Shown here: in pieces, positions 17,233 to 25,511 of the stretch | Numbering within the stretch: the stretch's first letter is position 1 | Layout: each line of letters starts with the position of its first letter | NCBI GenBank assembly: GCA_031292375.1 | Contig: JARLHF010000038.1 | Location: 1-53,418 of the forward strand | DNA: 53,418 nucleotides | Origin: Chlamydiales bacterium | GTDB taxonomy: Bacteria > Chlamydiota > Chlamydiia > Chlamydiales > VFKH01 | Direction of reading: 5' to 3' | The notes under the pieces: model-generated | Databases searched by the model: none | Told to the model about the DNA's origin: nothing | What the model saw: only the letters and a program-made list of their open reading frames with translations | Made by a program: the position numbers and the translations under genes

Positions 17233-20213
17233 GAGAGCACGAAGCTTATTTTGGAAGGAAGATCTTCTACTTTTTCTATATAGGGGGTAATTTCATGAAG
17301 TTTCTCATGATGTAGCACAACAACTGTTTGATCGGCAAAATCTTTAAATACAAGTGCTTCATGACTTGTTGGTACAAGTGGCAATGTTAATAAAATCCAA
17401 TCATACTGCTCTTTTAGTGAATCTAAATACACCAAAAAGCGTTTCGACTGTAATAATTCAACTGCATAAGGACTATATTTGCCACCATAAATATAATCAT
17501 AACCTTGACTCAAACCGTACTTTAAAGGAGTTTCAATTGAAGCATTTAAATAATCAAGAAGCGAATCTTTCATAGATGCTTCATCTTTTTGATGAGTTTT
17601 AAGCAAGCTACAGTTAATTACTAAAACTTTTTCTTGTTTCTTTGTCAAAAGATAGGCCAAAAGAGAGGAGCAAGTATCTTCCTCTTGAATTATTGCAATA
17701 GTCTTTCCTCTAGAAGGAGGCATCTTGCTCTCTGATAAAAACATCATAATTTTACGCACAACATGAAAATCATGTCTTGAAGAGCTCGTATGCTTTGATC
17801 CAAAAAGATGGCCTGCGACTCTTTGTCCCATCAAAAGAAGATTTTCTTCAGAAACACGCACACCCCTAAAGACCGTACTGATGCCGAGAATAATACACAT
17901 TAAAAGAGCACCTATAAAGGCTCCAACAAAGACCGATATGCCAAAGCTTGCATATTTTGGAAAACTAGGTGACACAGCATAGTCAAGAGGCGTTGATTCA
18001 ACTTTATTCAAATTACTAGCAATATTTTTTGCTTCAATAAGCTTTGTAAGTTCCTGTACAACTGCCGTACTATTGAGTACATGCATATTAATGCGTTTTT
18101 CAGCCATCCATTTCTCTGGAAGATGTGTAATTCTTTCTTGTAATTTTTTTAATTCGCCCTGAATCAATAAACGCTCTTGACCAAGTGCATGCTTCCTAGA
18201 ATCACGGTAACTTTGAAACTGCTCTAAAATAGCAGATAATTGATTCTGGACAATATCAAGAGTTGTGTGTTGCAAAGCAATAAGTTTATCTCTTAAACGA
18301 CTCTCTTCAAGAAGCAACAAATCTTTCGACTGCTTGATATGCTCTAACAAAAATTCTTTTTTTGACCTATGCTCATGTTTTAGACGCTCTTGCTCCTTTG
18401 GACTACGGTTATTCCCATCATAAGAAAGCTCTACAAGATCGAGCGTATCAGCAAGCAATCCTTGCATTGGTGTGTCCCTTAAAACAGAAGAAAAAGAACT
18501 TACATCGAACTTATCCTCTTTAAGATTCTCTAGAACTATAGAATAGGCTCTAATATCTTTTTGTATCTCATCTCTTTGTTCATTATATCCCTCATAGATG
18601 CTTTCTGCCATCCCTAAGCTAATTCCTTGAAACTCTGACTTGTCTTTATTAATTTTAGCCAAATGCTCTTCGGCAAATTTTTTCTGCATTCCCAGCAGCT
18701 TTTTATAACCCTTAAGATAGTTTAAAAGCTTTTCTTTGTAGGAAACCAATCTCTCATTTAACTCTACAGAAACTTTATCGGAATGAACTACGCGCTCTAA
18801 CTCACTTCCAAGACCATTCAATTGATCCAACCAACTAACAATTACAGGATGAAAATTAGTAGTAGAATGAGGGTATCTAAAACCAACACTTTCCTTGTTT
18901 AATAAGAGCGTCTCCAGTTGGTCTATCTCTAACGCATAAGACTCTATCTCTTCTAAATTTACAAGCTGACCTGCAAACAATTCTTTTGAGTAATCTGTAT
19001 TTTTTTCACCTTGCAACAAACCAAAACTCAAAAAATCTCGCTTACCTTCCAGTTCTTGCCGATTTACAAGCAATTTGGCCAATGATTCATCTTCTAAGGA
19101 ACTACTATATACATAAGTTTCAATATCCTTATTTTCTAATAAAGCAAGCTCTAAGTCAATTTTCAAAATTCGCTCCTTAAGAGCCCCTTGCATGTCACCT
19201 ACAAATTCAAGCTCTTTTGTAAGCTCAACAAAACCACCATCATCAATATTATCTTTCAAATATTGAGCATGTGTTTTCATAATCTCTTCTACTTTTTTCG
19301 AAGCTTCTTCTTGCCTCTTTTCAAGATAAGCAATTTGCTGTTCTACAACCCGCTTATTTTCTTCTTTTAAATAATTTTTATAGCTCAACATAAGCTCATT
19401 AACGACTCCTGCAGCGAGGTGTCGATTAGAATGCTCATAAGTAATCAATAACAAGCTTTTATCTGTCTTATCTTTTTTAATAGAGATATCCCTTGCAAGG
19501 CTATTTGCAATGGCTTTCATGGGTAACAATAAAAGAGTAAACTGAGCTTTATCCAAAGATTTTGAATGGTTCTTTAAAAGACAAAATCTAAAATAATCAC
19601 TAAGAACAGGTTCTCCAACCAAATACTCTCCCACAAGTCTATTTGAGTTCCTTACTTGAAATCTATCCTCAGAAACAAATGTGATATTTAAAGGAAGGGA
19701 ATACTCACTTTCATAATGAATATTCTTGCAAGAAACTCCTATATCTTCTTCATCCAGAACACACTCGCTTGGAACAAAACAATTACCAACTGCAATTGTA
19801 TTCCCACTTTTTAGAGCTCTTTTTACCTTAAGGTTTTGAAAAATTGTCTTCCAAGAATTTCTCCTAGGGGCGTTTTCTGACAACTGAGCTTGAAGTCCTA
19901 AATTTTCTACAACTCTTTTCATTATCAATTCAGACTGCATTAGGCTGATAGCAGAACCGCTACCATCTTCTAAAACAGAGCCAAATAACATTTGCATAGT
20001 GCCGCTGCCCATCTGGGAGGATGAACTTGTCTTTTCTTTAAAGGTCGCAGAAGCAACATATGTGATAGGCTTTGTAATGACATAATAAAAAGAGATACAT
20101 GCACCCAAAAGTGCACACACAAGGATAATCTTCCTTTTGTCCTTGATCACGCGCCAAATGTCAACAAGAGAGATTAAAATTTCACTCTGTGATGATGAGG
20201 AATGTTGTTTCAT
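17229..20213 (-). CDS. Wzc/Wzz-like polysaccharide co-polymerase with degenerate BY-kinase domain
   Basis: The 994-residue inner-membrane protein has an N-terminal transmembrane helix (about residues 27-47) after a short cytoplasmic tail. A very long periplasmic helical/coiled-coil region follows (about 50-760), then a second transmembrane helix (FGISVFVGAFIGALLMCIILG) and a cytoplasmic C-terminal P-loop-like domain. This is the layout of Wzc, which controls capsule or exopolysaccharide length and couples to Wza. In the C-terminal domain the Walker A position reads IIQEEDTCSSLLAYLL without GxxGxGKT/S, Walker A' reads VLVINCSLL instead of an Asp-rich strand, and Walker B reads YDWILLTLPLVP. 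No tyrosine cluster ends the protein. It is therefore probably not an active kinase. Its start overlaps the Wza-like stop by one base (TAATG). Confidence 0.8.
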   Translation of the reverse strand: MKQHSSSSQSEILISLVDIWRVIKDKRKIILVCALLGACISFYYVITKPITYVASATFKEKTSSSSQMGSGTMQMLFGSVLEDGSGSAISLMQSELIMKRVVENLGLQAQLSENAPRRNSWKTIFQNLKVKRALKSGNTIAVGNCFVPSECVLDEEDIGVSCKNIHYESEYSLPLNITFVSEDRFQVRNSNRLVGEYLVGEPVLSDYFRFCLLKNHSKSLDKAQFTLLLLPMKAIANSLARDISIKKDKTDKSLLLITYEHSNRHLAAGVVNELMLSYKNYLKEENKRVVEQQIAYLEKRQEEASKKVEEIMKTHAQYLKDNIDDGGFVELTKELEFVGDMQGALKERILKIDLELALLENKDIETYVYSSSLEDESLAKLLVNRQELEGKRDFLSFGLLQGEKNTDYSKELFAGQLVNLEEIESYALEIDQLETLLLNKESVGFRYPHSTTNFHPVIVSWLDQLNGLGSELERVVHSDKVSVELNERLVSYKEKLLNYLKGYKKLLGMQKKFAEEHLAKINKDKSEFQGISLGMAESIYEGYNEQRDEIQKDIRAYSIVLENLKEDKFDVSSFSSVLRDTPMQGLLADTLDLVELSYDGNNRSPKEQERLKHEHRSKKEFLLEHIKQSKDLLLLEESRLRDKLIALQHTTLDIVQNQLSAILEQFQSYRDSRKHALGQERLLIQGELKKLQERITHLPEKWMAEKRINMHVLNSTAVVQELTKLIEAKNIASNLNKVESTPLDYAVSPSFPKYASFGISVFVGAFIGALLMCIILGISTVFRGVRVSEENLLLMGQRVAGHLFGSKHTSSSRHDFHVVRKIMMFLSESKMPPSRGKTIAIIQEEDTCSSLLAYLLTKKQEKVLVINCSLLKTHQKDEASMKDSLLDYLNASIETPLKYGLSQGYDYIYGGKYSPYAVELLQSKRFLVYLDSLKEQYDWILLTLPLVPTSHEALVFKDFADQTVVVLHHEKLHEITPYIEKVEDLPSKISFVLS

Positions 20214-21256
20214 TAGCTACCTATGAACACACATGTTGCACCTACATCCCTTACACCAGCGCTTGTCGGAAGTAGCTGATCAATAAAGCGGTTCCACTGA
20301 GTGATGGGTTTTTCAGATACATATACTGTATCTCCTGGCATCAAAAGCAAACTATGATTCGGCAGCGTTACAATATGATTCCAGTTAAGAAGATACACTT
20401 TTGGACAAATGATATTACCTCGAATGACTTGGATACAGCTCTTATCTCCCGTAAAAGGAATACCACCTGCCTCAACAATTGCTTCTCGAAGGGAAATAAA
20501 CCCATGAGGCAAGCTAATCACTGTAGGTCTTCCCACCTCTCCCATAATCATCACTTTAGAGTCCATAGGATCAGCAATATAAATCTTATCGCCAGGACGC
20601 ATGACAATATTCTGACACATATCGCCCTCTTTTACGAGCTTGTACATATCTACAGGCAAAGCTCTACCACATCTTACCACATAACTCATAAAGAAATTGG
20701 CATTATTAGGAATTTGAGTTCTCGACAACACATCATAAAGGCGTGTACGCCCATCTACTGGTATTGAAGAATTTCTTACCATGCCAATTAATTCAACTAC
20801 TCTAGATCTGCGTTCTTTATAGTCTACAAAAACTTCTATGTTGCTAATTACACCCAAATAACTTTGCTGTATTTTTATTCTTACTTCATCAAGAGAAAGA
20901 CCAGCAACATGAATGGGACAAAGCTCTGGAAGACATAAACAACCTTTTATGACTCTGTAACCAACAATATCTCCAATACCAGCAACTTCCCCTGTAATAT
21001 CTTTACGAGTAGGATGAAAGAGATAAACATTTAATATATCATCCTCAACAACACAATCGATGTACTCGAGCATGCAATCTTTGGGCATAGAGCAAACAGG
21101 AACACCTTCCATCTCTAAAATAGCAAATTTTCCCTGACGAATCCGATAAGAGTCCATAACAAACTCATCGGCGCCCTTGACATCAAAATTATAGCGAGGC
21201 TCTCCACAAGAGGCCAAAAGAAGCAAAAATAAAAAAGCTAATAAAATGCGAAACAT
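20213..21256 (-). CDS. Wza-like outer-membrane polysaccharide export lipoprotein
   Basis: The 347-residue product has a lipoprotein signal (FRILLAFLFLLLLASC, lipobox LASC). A poly-export domain follows (DIVGYRVIKGCLCLPELCPIHVAGLSLDEVRIKIQQSY) and then two SLBB-like segments (VELIGMVRNSSIPVDGRTRLYDVLS and VMIMGEVGRPTVISLPHGFISLREAIVEAGG), each ending in a PGDxIYV/TVYV-type motif. Wza proteins form the outer-membrane channel for capsule or exopolysaccharide. I chose the ATG at 21256 because it gives a compact lipoprotein signal, although a GTG at 21292 is open. It is coupled to the Wzc-like gene. No polymerase, flippase or sugar-transferase cluster is in this window, so the exported polymer is unknown. 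Confidence 0.82.
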   Translation of the reverse strand: MFRILLAFLFLLLLASCGEPRYNFDVKGADEFVMDSYRIRQGKFAILEMEGVPVCSMPKDCMLEYIDCVVEDDILNVYLFHPTRKDITGEVAGIGDIVGYRVIKGCLCLPELCPIHVAGLSLDEVRIKIQQSYLGVISNIEVFVDYKERRSRVVELIGMVRNSSIPVDGRTRLYDVLSRTQIPNNANFFMSYVVRCGRALPVDMYKLVKEGDMCQNIVMRPGDKIYIADPMDSKVMIMGEVGRPTVISLPHGFISLREAIVEAGGIPFTGDKSCIQVIRGNIICPKVYLLNWNHIVTLPNHSLLLMPGDTVYVSEKPITQWNRFIDQLLPTSAGVRDVGATCVFIGS

Positions 21257-21405
21257 AGAGTAACAAGTATCAGGATTTTTCAAAGTAAGCACATATATTT
21301 ACATCATCAACAATTTATAAACCAATAGGAAAATTGTATACCCTTGTGATAAATGCTACAGCCCATTAGAATAAGGGGCTAATTCATACTTAAAATTTAT
21401 CAAAA

Positions 21406-22416
21406 ATGATTGAACTAAAATCGATATCAAAAATTTTTTATAAGAAAAACTCTGTGCACGAAGCTTTGAAAGATATTAATCTTCAAGTAGATGATAAAGA
21501 TATCTACGGTATCATAGGGCTAAGCGGGGCAGGAAAATCTACCCTCATTCGTTGTCTTACGCAACTAGAAAAGCCTACATCTGGAAAAATTTTAATCGAT
21601 AATATCGATTTTACCGGACTTACAAACCAAGAGCTTAGACAACACAAAAAAAAGATAGGGATGATCTTCCAGCACTTTAACTTACTTTCTTCCAGAACAG
21701 TTGCAGAGAATGTTGCCTATCCCCTAGAAATTAGCCACACTCCAAAACCCAAGCAATACTCAAGAGTACAAGAACTTTTAAAGCTCGTTAACCTAAGCGA
21801 CAAAGGCCACATGTACCCAAGTGAACTAAGTGGCGGCGAAAAGCAGAGAGTAGGTATCGCAAGAGCACTTGCTTTATCTCCATCATTACTGCTCTGTGAC
21901 GAAGCAACAAGTGCACTTGATCCTAAAAGTACACATCAAATCCTAGATTTACTAAAATCACTCAATACTAAATTAGGCCTTACAATTTTACTGATTACTC
22001 ATGAAATGGACGTCATTAAAACAATTTGCAACAAAGTAGCTGTCTTACACAAAGGATCTATTGTAGAGCAAGGATCTGTCATAGACGTTTTTGCAAACCC
22101 CAAACATTCTATCACAAAAAGCTTCTTAGAACAACGCAGTCACGTTCTTCCACAAGCCCTATACCACGCAAACAACCCATCAAAACGTCTTCTCAAGCTC
22201 TATTTTAAAGGAGAAAATGCAGGAAAACCCATTATCTCTAAACTTATTAAAAACCACCCTGTCGACGTCAATATCCTACTTGGTAGCCTCGATTGCCTAC
22301 AAAACACGATCATTGGCACACTTACTATAGAGATTTCTGGAAAAAAAGAAGATATAGAAACCTCACTATCTTTTCTTAACGATAATCATGTGGCTTTTGA
22401 AGAGGTTCACCTATGA
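21406..22416 (+). CDS. metN: Methionine ABC transporter ATP-binding protein
   Basis: The 336-residue ATPase has Walker A GLSGAGKST, Q-loop MIFQHFNLL, signature LSGGEKQRVGIARAL, Walker B LLLCDEATSALD and the H-loop LLITHEMDVIK, which is typical of MetN. Residues about 255-336 form a C-terminal NIL/ACT-like domain (LLGSLDCLQNTIIGTLTIEI). In MetN this domain binds methionine and inhibits transport when the cytosolic pool is full. It is the first gene of metNIQ and overlaps metI by four bases. The importer would scavenge methionine from the host. No SAM riboswitch or S-box is visible in the 112 bases upstream. Confidence 0.95.
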   Translation: MIELKSISKIFYKKNSVHEALKDINLQVDDKDIYGIIGLSGAGKSTLIRCLTQLEKPTSGKILIDNIDFTGLTNQELRQHKKKIGMIFQHFNLLSSRTVAENVAYPLEISHTPKPKQYSRVQELLKLVNLSDKGHMYPSELSGGEKQRVGIARALALSPSLLLCDEATSALDPKSTHQILDLLKSLNTKLGLTILLITHEMDVIKTICNKVAVLHKGSIVEQGSVIDVFANPKHSITKSFLEQRSHVLPQALYHANNPSKRLLKLYFKGENAGKPIISKLIKNHPVDVNILLGSLDCLQNTIIGTLTIEISGKKEDIETSLSFLNDNHVAFEEVHL

Positions 22417-23099
22417 CAACAGAAAACATTCTTCTTGCATTAAGGCTAATTCCTGTAGAACTTCTCAGCACGCTCTACATGGTCATCCTCTCTACATTTA
22501 TAGCTCTTCTATTTGGCCTGCCACTCGGTGTTCTCTTAACGATAACACATAAAGGACACATCAGTGAACATCCTCTCATTCATAAAATACTTGGCTATCT
22601 TATCAACATAGGAAGATCTTTTCCCTTTGCCATATTAATGGTAGCGCTTATCCCATTTACCAGATGGATCGTTGGTACAAGTCTTGGCACTTCTGCATCT
22701 ATCGTGCCGCTCTCTATTGCCGCCATACCCGCAGTTGCAAGAGCTGTAGAAATCGCTTTAAGGGACGTAGAAAAATCGGTTATTGAAGCATCTCTTGTTA
22801 TGGGGTCTACTCGCATGCAAATTATTACCAAAGTACTTTTACCAGAAGCTTTGGCACCTTTAATTTTAGGTGTTACTACAATCGTCATTCATCTAATCGG
22901 ATATAGCGCAATGGCAGGGCTTATGGGCGGGGGCGGCCTTGGAAAAATTGCCATCCAATATGGCTACTATCAATTTAACTTGTTCCTAATGAGCGCAACT
23001 GTCATTGTCCTGATCATACTTGTACAATGCATTCAATGGCTTGGCGCCTCATTTGCAACACATATCTACAAAACCAGAGGAAAACTAATCTCAAGATGA
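22413..23099 (+). CDS. metI: Methionine ABC transporter permease
   Basis: The 228-residue inner-membrane permease has about five hydrophobic helices and the EAA coupling loop (EKSVIEASLVMGSTRMQIITKVLLPEALAPLI) that docks on MetN. The hallmark GRSFPFAILMVALIPFTRWIVGTSLG matches the MetI family, as does AIPAVARAVE. The ATG overlaps the metN stop (ATGA), and its own stop overlaps the metQ start the same way, so the three genes form a tightly coupled operon. Confidence 0.95.
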   Translation: MTTENILLALRLIPVELLSTLYMVILSTFIALLFGLPLGVLLTITHKGHISEHPLIHKILGYLINIGRSFPFAILMVALIPFTRWIVGTSLGTSASIVPLSIAAIPAVARAVEIALRDVEKSVIEASLVMGSTRMQIITKVLLPEALAPLILGVTTIVIHLIGYSAMAGLMGGGGLGKIAIQYGYYQFNLFLMSATVIVLIILVQCIQWLGASFATHIYKTRGKLISR

Positions 23100-23869
23100 A
23101 AGTATTACTCATTGCTATATGTGCTTTATTGTGTGTCGGCTGCTCAACAGACAAACCTTCTTTAAAAGTTATTGCAACACCCACCCCTCATGCTGAAATG
23201 CTGGAGCAAATTAAGTCTGACTTAAAAGCTCAAGGTGTTGACTTAGATATTATCACCGTAGAAGACTATCAAATACCCAACAGAGCCCTTGCAGACAAAG
23301 ATGTTGATGCAAATTTTTTTCAGCACGCACTCTTTCTAGAGACACAAATTGCCCAATTTGGCTACCCACTAGAAAGTGCTGCATCTATCCACATTGAGCC
23401 CCTGGGTGCTTATTCAAAAAAAATCAAAAAGATTTCGGAACTAAGAGATCATGCTATCATAGCTATACCCAATGATCCATCCAACCAAGCGCGCGCCCTT
23501 CTTCTACTTAGCAAATATGACCTTATTGAACTAAAACAAGATGCGCCTGTAAATACACTTAATATAATATCTAATCCCAAAAAACTTGTATTGCATGAAG
23601 TTGATGCAGCCATGCTTGCAAGGTCCCTAGAAGATGTTGATCTTGCTGTTATTCCAACAAATTTTGCACTACAAGCAGGTCTTTCTCCATCAAAAGATGC
23701 CATCATCAAAGATGATTCTAACCCTCTTTATACTAATGTTTTGGTAGTCCGAATTGGTGATAAAGACCGCGCGGATATTCAAAAGCTTATCAAAGCATTA
23801 AAATCAGAAAAAATGAAAAAGTTTATGGAAGAAAAATACAAAGGTTCTATCATTATGATAGAACAATAG
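23096..23869 (+). CDS. metQ: Methionine-binding lipoprotein of the ABC importer
   Basis: The 257-residue product begins with a lipoprotein signal ending in the lipobox CVGC (MKVLLIAICALLCVGCSTD). It continues with the NlpA/MetQ substrate-binding fold: ATPTPHAEMLEQI, VEDYQIPNRALADKDVDANFFQH, GAYSKKIKKISEL and IPNDPSNQARALLLL. It binds D/L-methionine in the periplasm and delivers it to MetNI. A longer frame from 23027 exists, but the ATG at 23096 overlaps the metI TGA and gives the correct lipoprotein start. A short hairpin overlaps its stop, followed by the first hip operator. Confidence 0.94.
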   Translation: MKVLLIAICALLCVGCSTDKPSLKVIATPTPHAEMLEQIKSDLKAQGVDLDIITVEDYQIPNRALADKDVDANFFQHALFLETQIAQFGYPLESAASIHIEPLGAYSKKIKKISELRDHAIIAIPNDPSNQARALLLLSKYDLIELKQDAPVNTLNIISNPKKLVLHEVDAAMLARSLEDVDLAVIPTNFALQAGLSPSKDAIIKDDSNPLYTNVLVVRIGDKDRADIQKLIKALKSEKMKKFMEEKYKGSIIMIEQ

Positions 23870-23880
23870 CAGTTTTTACT
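23843..23880 (+). terminator. Possible terminator overlapping the metQ stop
   Basis: GTTCTATCAT and ATGATAGAAC form a near-perfect palindrome in the last metQ codons, followed shortly by GCAGTTTTTA. The short T-run overlaps the first hip operator. The loop would have to be opened by one or two pairs, so this is a weak candidate. Confidence 0.3.
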
Positions 23881-23896
23881 GTTATAGTGGTAAAAA
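23873..23896. promoter_or_regulatory. Operator palindrome 1 upstream of hipB
   Basis: A 24-bp imperfect palindrome with arms TTTTTAC/GTAAAAA around TGTTATAGTG starts four bases after the metQ stop. It is the first of three related copies before hipB, and it is the expected type of site for HipB autoregulation. Confidence 0.7.
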
Positions 23897-23944
23897 TAAT
23901 CATTTTTTCGCCTAAAAACGCAATAATTCACTCATTTCTCGCCA

Positions 23945-23968
23945 TTTTTACTGTTATGACAGTAAAAA
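23945..23968. promoter_or_regulatory. Operator palindrome 2 upstream of hipB
   Basis: The best copy: TTTTTACTGT pairs exactly with ACAGTAAAAA around the centre TATG. It is preceded by TTCTCGCCA, which also precedes copy 3 as TTCTCGCTA, so a larger unit appears to have been duplicated. It lies about 75 bases upstream of the hipB ATG, a distance suited to overlap a promoter. Confidence 0.8.
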
Positions 23969-24005
23969 CAACTGTTTTTATAGACAACTTATTCAATTCT
24001 CGCTA

Positions 24006-24029
24006 TTTTTACTATTATGGCAGTAATTT
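24006..24029. promoter_or_regulatory. Operator palindrome 3 directly upstream of hipB
   Basis: TTTTTACTATTATGGCAGTAATTT is a variant of the same 24-bp site and ends 13 bases before the hipB start. Binding here would block RNA polymerase or ribosome access. Confidence 0.75.
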
Positions 24030-24042
24030 TTAGGCAGAGTAT

Positions 24043-24282
24043 ATGAACATAAAAAAAATAGGACAAATGATTCATTTTCATAGGAAACAAAGCGGATTAT
24101 CTCAAGCAATGCTTGCAAAACTAGGAGGCATTGGTAAAACTGTTATTTTTGATATCGAAAAAGGAAAGCTTAGCGTACGTTTTGACACACTTTTAAAGGT
24201 CTTAAATGTGTTGAATATTAAACTCGAATTCAAAAGTCAACTAATGAACTTATTTGAAGAGGATCTAAATGAAAAAAGCTAA
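24043..24282 (+). CDS. hipB: HipB-like antitoxin and transcriptional repressor (XRE-type HTH)
   Basis: The 79-residue protein is almost entirely an XRE/Cro helix-turn-helix domain: IGQMIHFHRKQSGLSQAMLAKLGGIGKTVIFDIEKGK, followed by FDTLLKVLNVLNIKL, the pattern of HipB/HigA-type repressors. It is followed at once by hipS and hipT genes, and the three upstream palindromes are its likely binding sites. In HipBST systems HipB represses the operon and supports complex formation, while HipS is the main antitoxin. Its 3' end overlaps hipS by 14 bases. Confidence 0.88.
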   Translation: MNIKKIGQMIHFHRKQSGLSQAMLAKLGGIGKTVIFDIEKGKLSVRFDTLLKVLNVLNIKLEFKSQLMNLFEEDLNEKS

Positions 24283-24583
24283 TGTATTTGTAAATGGCTG
24301 TTTAGCGGGCGAACTTTTAGAAATTCAACGAAACAAAAATTATCGTTTTATTTATTCACAAGGCTTTCAAGGCCCTTCAGTATCTTTAACCATGCCCGTA
24401 ATACACTCCATCTATGAATTTGATAGATTCCCTCCCTTTTTTGAAGGATTATTACCAGAAGGAGCTATGCTAGAAGGCCTTCTAAGATATACTAAAATTG
24501 ATCGCAATGACTTCATGTCTCAAATTATTGCAGTAGGAAAAGACCTTGTGGGCAATGTTACAGTCGAGGCATCTAATGAATAA
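24269..24583 (+). CDS. hipS: HipS-like small antitoxin (free-standing HipA N-terminal subdomain)
   Basis: The 104-residue product corresponds to the N-terminal subdomain 1 of HipA kinases: KANVFVNGCLAGELLE, a YRFIYSQGFQGPSVSLTMP strand region, and the signature FFEGLLPEGAMLEGLLR with a closing VGKDLVGNVTV. It ends cleanly with its own stop, and the kinase follows as a separate gene with an 8-base overlap. That is the arrangement of the tripartite HipBST family, where HipS neutralises HipT by inserting near the Gly-rich loop. Simple breakage of a hipA gene is the alternative. The intact reading frames, tight overlaps and the kinase's own conserved start favour HipBST. Confidence 0.83.
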   Translation: MKKANVFVNGCLAGELLEIQRNKNYRFIYSQGFQGPSVSLTMPVIHSIYEFDRFPPFFEGLLPEGAMLEGLLRYTKIDRNDFMSQIIAVGKDLVGNVTVEASNE

Positions 24584-25511
24584 GTGCCCTATTACCTATG
24601 AGCCCTGTAAAAACAATAAATATTCTGAAAATGGTCTCAAATTACTATCCAAAAGCTTAAAAGACTTAAAAGACTTTCCCTATTCTTCTCAAGAACAAAT
24701 TCAATTAGCAACTCAGCTTGCAGCAAAACTGTCTATTCAGGGCATACAACCAAAATTAAGTGTAATTTTAAACCCTGCAAAAGAAGAGCTAAAAATTGTA
24801 GAAACAGGAGGTAGATTTATCTTAAAACCTCCACATGTTATTTACAACGAAGTTCCTCAAAATGAAGATCTCACAATGAAACTTGCATCCCTTGCAAATA
24901 TTGAAATTCCCTTCCATGGCATGATTCATAACATAGATGGATCTCTAAGCTACTTAATTAAAAGGTTTGATCGTTTAGCGCATAATAAAAAAATAGCTGC
25001 TGAAGATTTTTCTCAGCTTTTAGGGCACTCTCGTGATACAAAATATGAATCCAGTATGGAAAAAGTTGCTTCTGTAATTGATACCCACTGCACATTTCCA
25101 GCAATTGAAAAATTAAAACTATTTCGACGTGTTCTTTTTAACTTTCTTGTTGGAAATGAAGACATGCATTTAAAGAATTTTACATTGATCTCATATCATA
25201 ATAAAGTAGAGTTAAGCCCCGCTTACGACCTTTTAAATACTACGATCATTCTTCAAGCAAAAGAAGAAATTGCGCTTCCCATTAGAGGCAAAAAGAGTAA
25301 ATTAAACAGGAGCGACCTATTTGATTATTTCGGCCATGAAAGATTAGGCATTCCTACAGGCCTATTACAAGAAGAATCCCTACATTTTGAACGTATGTTT
25401 GAAGCTTGGAAGGCACTTATTAAACAAAGTTTTTTATCACAAAAACTACAAGAGCAATATATTACATTAATTCAAAATCGCTTACAAAAGATCAATGTAT
25501 GCCTCTGCTAG
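24576..25511 (+). CDS. hipT: HipT-like serine/threonine kinase toxin
   Basis: The 311-residue kinase starts at the ATG at 24576 (MNKCPITYEPC), the usual short start of stand-alone HipT/HipA-like kinases. The Gly-rich loop reads LSIQGIQPKLS, where the autophosphorylation motif that is SIS in E. coli O127 HipT reads SIQ. GGRFILKP holds the ATP-binding lysine. The catalytic loop is NFLVGNEDMHLKNFTL (Asp and Asn present), and LSPAYDLLNT supplies the metal-binding Asp, so the kinase looks active. HipA targets GltX and HipT of E. coli targets TrpS; the target here is not known. Its last 30 bases overlap the convergent phosphatase gene. Confidence 0.87.
   Translation: MNKCPITYEPCKNNKYSENGLKLLSKSLKDLKDFPYSSQEQIQLATQLAAKLSIQGIQPKLSVILNPAKEELKIVETGGRFILKPPHVIYNEVPQNEDLTMKLASLANIEIPFHGMIHNIDGSLSYLIKRFDRLAHNKKIAAEDFSQLLGHSRDTKYESSMEKVASVIDTHCTFPAIEKLKLFRRVLFNFLVGNEDMHLKNFTLISYHNKVELSPAYDLLNTTIILQAKEEIALPIRGKKSKLNRSDLFDYFGHERLGIPTGLLQEESLHFERMFEAWKALIKQSFLSQKLQEQYITLIQNRLQKINVCLC

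Noticed and set aside
20354-20767. Plus-strand open frame of 137 codons inside the Wza-like gene
   Set aside because: It is fully antisense to the SLBB-domain coding region and has no supporting features.
21293-21405. SAM or T-box riboswitch upstream of metN
   Set aside because: The 112-bp leader is AT-rich with no recognisable S-box, T-box or strong terminator hairpin.
24269-25511. Frameshifted or broken single hipA gene
   Set aside because: The two frames overlap by 8 bases with proper start and stop, and the kinase has the conserved short-form start. The split also falls exactly between subdomains, so a genuine hipS-hipT pair is the better reading.
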